This document shows positions 1-5,430 of a stretch of DNA of 5,430 nucleotides, one piece after another; position 1 is the first letter of the stretch; every line of letters begins with the position of its first letter. The notes below the pieces were generated by a model that did not search any database, was not told the origin of the DNA, and saw only the letters and a program-made list of their open reading frames with translations. Source of the stretch: an uncultured Bacilli bacterium (lineage in GTDB: Bacteria > Bacillota_I > Bacilli_A > RF39 > UBA660); assembly GCA_947627835.1 (NCBI GenBank), contig CANQXM010000077.1:1-5430 (forward strand). The letters run 5' to 3'. The position numbers and the translations under genes were made by a program.

Positions 1-145
1 CAAACAGAAGTGTAAACATATTAGCCATTCCAAATTGATCAGGAGATAGTAGTCGAGTGGTTATTGGAATTAATGCTAAACTAATTAAATAACCAATAAT
101 AGGACCTAATGAAAATCCTAAGAAATTTTTTAATACTTTTTTCAT
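1..145 (-). CDS. wzx: Wzx-type polysaccharide flippase, 5' part only
   Basis: The first 48 codons of a gene cut by the left edge begin at ATG 145. The reading MKKVLKNFLG, then GPIIGYLISLALIPITTRLL (14-33) and SPDQFGMANMF (34-44), is the characteristic start of polysaccharide-transporter (PST/MATE-like) flippases. It shows the first membrane helix followed by the conserved hydrophilic S/T-P-x-x-F/Y-G loop. Such proteins move undecaprenyl-linked repeat units to the outer face, which completes the Wzx/Wzy pair with the EpsG-like polymerase. AAGGTGG lies four bases ahead of the ATG, and the ATGA overlap with the preceding glycosyltransferase suggests coupled translation. The symbol is a role name; the rest of the protein is outside the window. 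Confidence 0.85.
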   Translation of the reverse strand, partial: MKKVLKNFLGFSLGPIIGYLISLALIPITTRLLSPDQFGMANMFTLLF

Positions 146-1296
146 AAAACCACCTTATAAAGTTGATACACATTTTTCGCATTGATTTCAGTTATGAAAT
201 TGTTTTTTACATTTTGAATAGCTTGTAAAGATATCTTTTTCAAAACCTCTCTATTTTCATATAAGTAAATAATTTTATTAGCTAAATCAGAATCATTTTC
301 ATAATCATATAAAAAACCATTTTTGTTATCTGAAATAATTTCAACATTGGCACCTGTATTTGATGCAATAACACATAAACCAGCAAGCATGTATTCAACC
401 GTAACTCGTCCAAAACCTTCTGATCTCGAGCATTGAATACCAATATCATATTTTGCATATTGATCTTCTAAATGACTGCAATATCCTTTAAAATTTACGC
501 AAGAGTCTAATTTATGAGATTGTACAAAATGAACTAAAAAATGAATATATTTTTCTTTTCCAGTACCAAAAAAATCAACCTGAATATTTTTTAGATAATC
601 AATAGGAAGATAGGTTAATGCCTTCAATAAATGAATTTGACCTTTGGTTTCACTAATACTACCAGTAAAAATAATCTTTAATTTTTTGCTATTCGTAAAA
701 TGCGTTTTAATACGAGAATAAGGAAATTGAATTCCATTATAGATTACGGAAGATTTTTCTTCATAGATTCCTTTGCCAATCCATGCCTTTTGAATTGCCT
801 TTGAAATACAAATAAAATGATCCGTATTTTGATTCATAAAAGAAATATAATTTTTTCTAAGAGGAATTAAAGAAAAATCCTTGTCACCAAATTCTCGAAT
901 GTGCCAAATATGTTTTTTATGATAAATACTAGATAATGTAGCACCAAAATCTGTTGCTGTTGTATTAGAATGAATCATATCAATATCATCAAAAGAAATA
1001 TATTTCTTAACTTTCCATAAACTAATTCTCTTAAAAATTTCATAATATATTTTTTTAATTGTGTATTTTACAATAAATAAAAATATATTTTTTCCTTTAT
1101 GCACCTGTACGTTCGGATGATAGGTAACATAATTTTCAATATCATGTTCATTACAATAAACATTTACTTGATTTGGTTTAGAAGTTAAAACAATAGGTGT
1201 AACATCAAAATGATTTTTCAAAGTGGTGACCATTTCCATGAGTGATTTTGGAGCACCAAATTTATCGTCATCATTAGCAATAAATAAAACTTTCAT
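142..1296 (-). CDS. Glycosyltransferase family 4 (GT-B fold)
   Basis: This 384-residue GT-B retaining glycosyltransferase should extend the lipid-linked repeat unit at the cytoplasmic membrane. The N-terminal acceptor domain opens with MKVLFIAN and KFGAPKSLMEM (12-22), a variant of the G-A-x-K/R-S-L loop common in family 4. The segment at about 67-100 is rich in lysine and aromatic residues and may bind the membrane. A linker region reads ICISKAIQKAW (162-172), followed by VIYNGI (184-189). The C-terminal donor domain begins near KIIFTGSISETKGQ (207-220) and carries the E-x7-E signature as E293 and E301 in SRSEGFGRVTVEYMLAG, then NGFLYDYEN. Full length for the family and apparently intact. 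Its donor sugar is unknown. It overlaps the polymerase stop by one base and the flippase start by four (ATGA), and its KVVL codons hold the flippase ribosome-binding site (AAGGTGG). Confidence 0.93.
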   Translation of the reverse strand: MKVLFIANDDDKFGAPKSLMEMVTTLKNHFDVTPIVLTSKPNQVNVYCNEHDIENYVTYHPNVQVHKGKNIFLFIVKYTIKKIYYEIFKRISLWKVKKYISFDDIDMIHSNTTATDFGATLSSIYHKKHIWHIREFGDKDFSLIPLRKNYISFMNQNTDHFICISKAIQKAWIGKGIYEEKSSVIYNGIQFPYSRIKTHFTNSKKLKIIFTGSISETKGQIHLLKALTYLPIDYLKNIQVDFFGTGKEKYIHFLVHFVQSHKLDSCVNFKGYCSHLEDQYAKYDIGIQCSRSEGFGRVTVEYMLAGLCVIASNTGANVEIISDNKNGFLYDYENDSDLANKIIYLYENREVLKKISLQAIQNVKNNFITEINAKNVYQLYKVVL

Positions 1297-2357
1297 TAAA
1301 ATCCCCCATTCCAGAAAAATTGATATGGATATATAGATGTGTTATGTACGGTAAATAAGACAAAATAGGCAACAAATACACACACTTGTAATAGATAAAA
1401 GATGGTTTGAACTTTTTTGTTAGATTCAAAAGAAAGACAATTCGGTAAGAGAATGATACTAAAAATACCAAAATAAGAACTAATTCGAAAAAATTCACCT
1501 AATAATAACGTGCAACTAGCAAATAAAGTTGCCAAAAACTGCGTGTTAAATAAAATATTCGCTTCATGGAAATTATTTTTTAAATATTTTTTTGCATAAA
1601 TATTACAGAAGAATAATATTAGTAAATTAATAGCAAAAAAGGTAAGGGTATCTCCATCTTGATTTTGATAAAATAAAAAATGTTGATTTTTTAAAATTGT
1701 AAACAAAATATTCATAATTTGATTACCAAAACAAGTAACCATAAATAAAGTAAATGCAATGAAAAAGTAGTAATAATAGGAGAACTTGATTTTAGAAAAA
1801 GGGTAAACCAGCAAGAAAATTAAAGCAGTTCGATGAAATAAACTTGCCAAGAAAACATAAATGAAAAAAGATTTATTTTTCTTATTTATTAAAGCATGCA
1901 AAGCTGCAATTAAAAAAGCCATAGCAACTACATGTCTTAATAAAGTAAAAGACAATGAAAAATAATTTAAAGATAAAAATAAGATATAACTGAGAGTTGG
2001 AATTTTAGAATATTTATATATGAGATAACTGACAGCAAATACATACGGGCAAGCGATTAAAAATAAATATAACTGATAATTATGTGAAAATACAGTAAAT
2101 AATTTCATGATGATATAAAAGACATATTCAATATTTTGATTATGAATGTAAGAAAAGGTTTCAGCCCAATTATTTTCCGAGAAAAGGTCAAAAATAACTT
2201 TATACACAAACTCAGTATCCTTTTGACCTAAATGAATACTTCGAAGTCCAACAATGAGTAAGACACAAAAGCCACAAATGATACAATAGGTTTTCTTCGG
2301 AACTTTAAAAAGTGGCAACAATAATATAAGTAAAATTAAAAGAGCATAAATTGTCAT
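1296..2357 (-). CDS. wzy: EpsG/Wzy-type polysaccharide polymerase, membrane protein
   Basis: This is a very hydrophobic 353-residue protein with about ten membrane spans, the size usual for the EpsG family. It is expected to polymerise flipped repeat units on the outer face of the cytoplasmic membrane. Family marks seen here are GLRS (37-40) followed by LGQKDTEFVY (43-52, the family's G-x-D-T-like stretch), LRHVVAMAF (140-148), SLFHRTALIF (172-181), FFRISSYFGIFSIILLPN (289-306) and YPYQFFW near the end. The symbol is used as a role name: sequence alone does not prove polymerase activity, and a membrane glycosyltransferase role is the main alternative. A GAGGTG site lies 4 bases before the ATG, inside the end of the preceding glycosyltransferase. 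It is the most AT-rich gene in the window. Its final NGGF codons form the ribosome-binding site of the next gene, and its TAA shares one base with that gene's ATG. Confidence 0.87.
   Translation of the reverse strand: MTIYALLILLILLLPLFKVPKKTYCIICGFCVLLIVGLRSIHLGQKDTEFVYKVIFDLFSENNWAETFSYIHNQNIEYVFYIIMKLFTVFSHNYQLYLFLIACPYVFAVSYLIYKYSKIPTLSYILFLSLNYFSLSFTLLRHVVAMAFLIAALHALINKKNKSFFIYVFLASLFHRTALIFLLVYPFSKIKFSYYYYFFIAFTLFMVTCFGNQIMNILFTILKNQHFLFYQNQDGDTLTFFAINLLILFFCNIYAKKYLKNNFHEANILFNTQFLATLFASCTLLLGEFFRISSYFGIFSIILLPNCLSFESNKKVQTIFYLLQVCVFVAYFVLFTVHNTSIYPYQFFWNGGF
1302..1307 (-). promoter_or_regulatory. Unusual G-only ribosome-binding site for the family 4 glycosyltransferase
   Basis: The minus strand reads GGGGGA, five bases (TTTTA), then ATG at 1296. 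It equals GGAGGA with one A changed to G, so it can still pair with the 16S tail through one G-U wobble. It is encoded by the last Gly-Gly codons of the polymerase, which may explain why the canonical form is not used. Confidence 0.6.
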
Positions 2358-3073
2358 TGCGCACCTCGATTCTTAGAATAATGCAAAATACTTTTAATAA
2401 TTTGATAACGATTTTTGATAATCTGATGAATAGGTAAGTGTTTAAAAGAAGATGCATTTTGTTCATGTCGGCGATATTGAATGAGTTTTTCAGGAATAAA
2501 TTTTGTGTTACCATTCATTTCAGCAATTAATCCAATCCATTGATCATGCAAATAAATATTCTCTGGTATTGGTAAAATTTCTTTTTTTAATTCTTTACGA
2601 AAGGCAATACAACATCCATGATAAGAGTTTTTTAAAATATTTCGTACAAGACCTACTTTCACATTACGAAGTGAAGAAAATGATTCATAAAGAATATTTC
2701 TTTGTGAATCAATAACGATTGCATCATGTTGGATTAATAAAATATCTGAATTTTGAAAATATTTTAATACTGTTTCTACCTTATTTTTCATCCATATATC
2801 ATCTTGATCAGCAAGAAAAATAATGTCTCCAGAAGTGTGTTTAATGGCATTAGCAAAGTTTTGTTTAATTCCTTTTTTCGGACCTTGAATGAATTTAATT
2901 CTTTTATCTTGAAAGGCTTCAATCATCTTTCTAGTTTGATCTTTTGAACCATCATCTGATATTACGAGTTCATCATTATCAGTTAAATTTTGTAATATAG
3001 TGCGAATTTGTTCTTGAATATATTTTTCTCCGTTATAAGTAGCCATAGCCACAGATACCCGTATATGTCTCAT
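2354..3073 (-). CDS. Glycosyltransferase family 2 (short form)
   Basis: This is a 239-residue GT-A enzyme expected to add one sugar to the polyprenyl-linked repeat unit in the cytoplasm. Motifs in order are VSVAMATYNGEKYIQEQI (6-23), the nucleotide-binding ISDDGSKDQT (38-47), and the metal and donor site LADQDDIW (87-94). HDQW (176-179) takes the position of the catalytic region. YRRHEQNAS (200-208) near the end is typical of this GT2 subgroup, often named rhamnosyltransferases or alpha-L-Rha transferases in annotations. The sugar is not predictable from this. It is clearly different from the other GT2 in the window, which uses DSD and PEDVEYC motifs, so the two probably form different linkages. 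It starts 2 bases after the radical SAM stop with AAAGGA seven bases ahead. Its last codons carry the ribosome-binding site of the polymerase, which it overlaps by 4 bases (ATGA). Confidence 0.92.
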   Translation of the reverse strand: MRHIRVSVAMATYNGEKYIQEQIRTILQNLTDNDELVISDDGSKDQTRKMIEAFQDKRIKFIQGPKKGIKQNFANAIKHTSGDIIFLADQDDIWMKNKVETVLKYFQNSDILLIQHDAIVIDSQRNILYESFSSLRNVKVGLVRNILKNSYHGCCIAFRKELKKEILPIPENIYLHDQWIGLIAEMNGNTKFIPEKLIQYRRHEQNASSFKHLPIHQIIKNRYQIIKSILHYSKNRGAQ

Positions 3074-3075
3074 AT

Positions 3076-4542
3076 TTATTTCCTTTTAAATAAATATTTT
3101 TTGATATTGCCAAAAGCTTTTAAAGAGCGTTTTAAATCTTCTGGATTTTTAATTCCTACATATAAACGATGGAAAATATATCTTGGTCGTAAATAATATT
3201 TTCTTCGTGCTTCGTCACAAAAGTTAACTAATTCTTCACTAGAAATGTTTGGTAAATTAATAACACAGTTATGTGTTCCGTCTGGTTTACAATACTCTTC
3301 GTATGTTCCTTTAATATATCCGTTTTTCTTTGCCCAATCATAGGCTTCTGTTCCAGGGTAAGGAATTAATGGGAAAAATTGAGCCGTATCCGTATTTAGC
3401 TCTAACGCCAACTTTAACGTTTCTTTCATGGTCTCTTTGGTTTCTCCTTCATTTCCAACCATGTAACAAGCATGAATTAATAATCCAGCTTTTTTGGCAC
3501 TTTTAACATATTCGCGAATTTGTTTTAAAGTTGTTCCTTTATGAATATTGTTAAGAATTTCTTGAGATCCACTTTCCATTCCCGGAATAATTAAACGACA
3601 TCCGGCTTCTTTCATTTTTTTCATAGTTTCATAATTTAGATTTACGCGGGCATTACATAACCATTTAAATCTTTTGTTTAAACCATTTTCAATCATCAAA
3701 TTGCAAATATCGATAACACGTTTTTGATCAATGGTAAATGTATCATCCTCAAATACGATCTCTTTTACATCAGGAAAATTATCTCGAATATAGATTAATT
3801 CTTCGATAACATTTTCTGGACTTCTCATTCGATAAGCTCTACCATGCATAATTTGTGGATAAACACAATAATTACAACGACAAGGACATCCTCTTCCTGT
3901 AAAAATTTGTATTTCTGGATATTCAGCAGCTGAGAAGAAATAATCACGAACATCTAAATGTTCTTTAATAAATTTTGATGCAAATGGAATTTCATCAATA
4001 TTTGTTATATAAGCGACATTTTCATTTTCATGAATTTTACCATCTTTTCCACGATAAACAAGACCCTTAACCGTTGATAAATCTTTTTTATCTTGAATTG
4101 CTTTTGCCATTTCTAATACGATATTATCGTATTCTCGTTTAGCAACAGCATCAATATTTAAATTATAGTTTAAAGTTTCTTCTGGTAATGCAGAAGGATG
4201 TGTACCAACTAAAATTAATTTAGCATCTGGATACATATTTTTAACTTCTAGTCCAAAATCCATATCATTATAAATAGATGGTGTACTTGTATTTATAACA
4301 ATTAATTTTGTATGATCTCCATGTTCTTTAACATATTGAATACTTTGTTCATGATTAAGAGGTTTAGCAGGTGCATCTAAAAATTCTACCTCAAAACCAG
4401 CTTTTTCTGCTACTGCAGCAGCATAAATAAGCCATAATGGATAATAAAGCGTTCCACTTTTAGTAACAGCAGGACTTCTATTTTCTCGCGAAAATTTTCC
4501 ATATTCAGCTTTAAATGGTGGATTTATAAAAAATACTTTCAT
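3076..4542 (-). CDS. B12-binding-type radical SAM enzyme, substrate unknown
   Basis: This 488-residue soluble enzyme has two domains. Residues 1-150 look like a cobalamin-binding Rossmann domain, with VFFINPPF (3-10), YPLWLIYAA (34-42), LDAP (55-58) and LVGTHPSALPEETL (111-124). No DxHxxG motif is seen, so any B12 would probably bind without a lower histidine ligand. The radical SAM barrel covers about 211-400. It has the 4Fe-4S motif C219-x3-C223-x2-C226 within GRGCPCRCNYC, FEDDTF (265-270), GMESGSQEIL (321-330) and PYPGTEAYDWAKKNGY (394-409). A basic C-terminal extension follows. The layout resembles the BchE/HpnJ-like group, whose members methylate, cyclise or rearrange unactivated carbons using SAM. 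Its position between two glycosyltransferases suggests it modifies a sugar, the lipid carrier or the repeat unit; this is inference. Hand-counted lines are less AT-rich (30-38% GC) than in the polymerase gene. It stops 2 bases before the next gene. Confidence 0.9.
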   Translation of the reverse strand: MKVFFINPPFKAEYGKFSRENRSPAVTKSGTLYYPLWLIYAAAVAEKAGFEVEFLDAPAKPLNHEQSIQYVKEHGDHTKLIVINTSTPSIYNDMDFGLEVKNMYPDAKLILVGTHPSALPEETLNYNLNIDAVAKREYDNIVLEMAKAIQDKKDLSTVKGLVYRGKDGKIHENENVAYITNIDEIPFASKFIKEHLDVRDYFFSAAEYPEIQIFTGRGCPCRCNYCVYPQIMHGRAYRMRSPENVIEELIYIRDNFPDVKEIVFEDDTFTIDQKRVIDICNLMIENGLNKRFKWLCNARVNLNYETMKKMKEAGCRLIIPGMESGSQEILNNIHKGTTLKQIREYVKSAKKAGLLIHACYMVGNEGETKETMKETLKLALELNTDTAQFFPLIPYPGTEAYDWAKKNGYIKGTYEEYCKPDGTHNCVINLPNISSEELVNFCDEARRKYYLRPRYIFHRLYVGIKNPEDLKRSLKAFGNIKKYLFKRK

Positions 4543-4547
4543 TATAT

Positions 4548-5384
4548 TCACTCCTTTTTCCATGCTTTATCAGCATTCATCCAATAATGATATTTTTTAA
4601 AATAATAAATTAATCCTTTGATATGTTCCCAATTGATTTTACTAATCAACTTTTTCTTAGATAATCTTTGCCATTCATGAATGATAGATGCTCTTTTTGT
4701 ATATGCAATGGTATATCCAAGTGAATGAGCACGCATACAATATTCAACATCTTCTGGGGCATAGAATATTTTTTCATCAAATAATCCTATGGTTTTACAA
4801 GTTTGATTCGTCATTAACCAACAAGCAGACATCAAATAATCAACTTCATAAAAATCACTTAGAGAAGAAAAATCTATATACTCCAATCTTTCTCCATATT
4901 TTTGTATTTTTGAAATAGGAATAGCTTTTAAAAACTTGATTTTAATACTCGGAAACTTTCTTCCTGAATTTTGTATAATTCCCTTTTTTGTTTTCATCTC
5001 TGGTCCAATAATACCAATATGATTATTTTCATCCAGAATCCGAATCATCTCTTCAATGGCATTTTCATTAATGATCGTGTCTGAATCAAGCACACAAATA
5101 TAATCAACTTGATCAAGTAACTTTTTAATAGCCATATTTCTACTAATCGTAGTACCAACATTTTTCTCTAAGCAAATGATTTCTAATTTTTGGCTTGTAG
5201 TATACGGTTGCATTAGTTTAACAGTACTGTCACAAGAGCCATTATCTACTACAATGACATGATTATGAAACTTACGAATAGAAAATATGGACTGTAAACA
5301 AGACTCAATTTGCTTTTCAGAATTCCACGTCAGAATAACATAGCCGATTCGTTTCTTGGAGGGATGGTTTTCTTTTTTTTTCAT
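4548..5384 (-). CDS. Glycosyltransferase family 2 (rhamnosyltransferase-like)
   Basis: This is a 278-residue GT-A glycosyltransferase that probably transfers a sugar from a nucleotide donor to the growing lipid-linked repeat unit at the inner membrane face. Visible signatures are the opening strand IGYVILTWNS (13-22), the nucleotide-binding VVDNGSCDST (45-54), NVGTTISRN (75-83), and the metal-binding DSD (100-102). The late motif APEDVEYCMRAHSLGY (209-224) holds the likely catalytic acid, followed by H236. The order matches the WbbL/rhamnosyltransferase-like branch of GT2, but donor and acceptor cannot be deduced. There is no signal peptide or clear membrane span; the C-terminal 40 residues are basic and aromatic, which may hold it to the membrane. 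I start at 5384 rather than 5399 because of the ribosome-binding site. The ATG is followed by nine consecutive A bases. It ends 5 bases before the radical SAM gene. Confidence 0.9.
   Translation of the reverse strand: MKKKENHPSKKRIGYVILTWNSEKQIESCLQSIFSIRKFHNHVIVVDNGSCDSTVKLMQPYTTSQKLEIICLEKNVGTTISRNMAIKKLLDQVDYICVLDSDTIINENAIEEMIRILDENNHIGIIGPEMKTKKGIIQNSGRKFPSIKIKFLKAIPISKIQKYGERLEYIDFSSLSDFYEVDYLMSACWLMTNQTCKTIGLFDEKIFYAPEDVEYCMRAHSLGYTIAYTKRASIIHEWQRLSKKKLISKINWEHIKGLIYYFKKYHYWMNADKAWKKE
4551..4556 (-). promoter_or_regulatory. Ribosome-binding site deciding the radical SAM start
   Basis: The minus strand reads AAGGAG followed by eight bases (TGAATATA) and ATG at 4542. This is the strongest Shine-Dalgarno site in the window. 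It lies inside the last codons of the preceding glycosyltransferase, whose TGA stop directly follows it. The in-frame ATG at 4563 would place this site inside the coding region, so 4542 is the better start. Confidence 0.85.
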
Positions 5385-5388
5385 ATCA

Positions 5389-5394
5389 TCACCT
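5389..5394 (-). promoter_or_regulatory. Ribosome-binding site deciding the start at 5384
   Basis: The minus strand reads AGGTGA, then TGAT, then ATG at 5384. This is a good Shine-Dalgarno match at short spacing. The longer possible start at 5399 has only AT-rich sequence just before it, with GGAAG too far upstream. The site overlaps the TGA of the presumed upstream gene, which suggests coupled translation. Confidence 0.7.
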
Positions 5395-5430
5395 AACATT
5401 AAAAATTAACGTAGAACTTCCAATTTCACG
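5389..5430 (-). CDS. 3' end of an unidentified upstream operon gene (partial)
   Basis: From the right edge, one minus-strand frame runs open for 13 codons (REIGSSTLIFNVR) and stops with TGA at 5391-5389. The stop falls 4 bases before the chosen start of the next glycosyltransferase and overlaps its ribosome-binding site. The same stop-over-Shine-Dalgarno arrangement occurs at the next junction, near 4550, which is why I read this as a real gene end. A second frame is also open from the edge but stops earlier, at about 5406. The tail is too short to assign a family. By position it should be another polysaccharide gene transcribed ahead of the glycosyltransferases. Confidence 0.45.
   Translation of the reverse strand, partial: REIGSSTLIFNVR

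Noticed and set aside
1274..1498. Hydrophobic 74-codon open frame on the minus strand
   Set aside because: It lies inside the polymerase gene in another frame. Its hydrophobicity is a by-product of AT-rich membrane-protein DNA, and it would run past the polymerase stop into the next gene.
2305..2514. 69-codon open frame on the minus strand
   Set aside because: It overlaps the end of the family 2 glycosyltransferase and the start of the polymerase, both of which have clear family motifs in other frames.
2503..2715. Plus-strand open frames here and at 3008-3196 and 4688-4918
   Set aside because: They are antisense to well-supported genes, have no recognisable domain, and are what low-GC coding DNA gives by chance.
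4541..4546. TATAAT-like hexamer on the minus strand just ahead of the radical SAM ATG
   Set aside because: It overlaps the start codon and lies downstream of the strong ribosome-binding site, so a transcript starting from it would lack that site. It is a coincidence of AT-rich spacing.
1..5430. Terminators, tRNA or rRNA genes, CRISPR arrays, insertion sequences
   Set aside because: I saw no GC-rich hairpin with a T-run, no RNA gene signature, no regularly spaced repeats and no transposase motif on either strand. Coding sequence fills essentially all of the window.

Overview
This window is a compact stretch of a surface-polysaccharide (capsule or exopolysaccharide) biosynthesis locus. Every credible gene lies on the minus strand, so it is transcribed from the right end to the left. 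The DNA is very AT-rich: lines I counted by hand run from about 17 to 38% GC. Ribosome-binding sites are purine-rich and Bacillota-like, TGA is used as a stop, and the polymerase belongs to the EpsG type. Together these suggest a low-GC Bacillota (Firmicutes) bacterium. The species cannot be read from the sequence.

In transcription order the layout is: the last 13 codons of an unidentified gene (5389-5430); a GT-A family 2 glycosyltransferase of the rhamnosyltransferase-like kind (4548-5384); a cobalamin-binding-type radical SAM enzyme (3076-4542); a second, shorter family 2 glycosyltransferase (2354-3073); an EpsG/Wzy-type membrane polymerase (1296-2357); a GT-B family 4 glycosyltransferase (142-1296); and the first 48 codons of a Wzx-type flippase, cut by the left edge (1-145). 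Junctions range from a 4-base overlap to a 5-base gap. No promoter, terminator, RNA gene, repeat array or mobile element is visible, and no gene-free stretch is longer than a few bases. This is therefore an internal slice of one operon.

The genes fit a Wzx/Wzy-dependent pathway. The three glycosyltransferases would add sugars to an undecaprenyl-linked repeat unit on the cytoplasmic face. The flippase would move the unit across the membrane, and the EpsG-like protein would polymerise the units outside. The priming sugar-phosphate transferase, chain-length control and sugar-nucleotide genes are not in the window and would be expected in the flanks.

The part that does not fit the standard recipe is the B12-type radical SAM enzyme placed between two glycosyltransferases. 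Its relatives carry out difficult chemistry on unactivated carbons, such as C-methylation, ring formation and rearrangement. The best hypothesis is that it makes an unusual sugar, lipid-carrier or repeat-unit modification, but its substrate cannot be read from the sequence. Two start codons are better placed downstream of the longest open frame: radical SAM at 4542 and the first glycosyltransferase at 5384.
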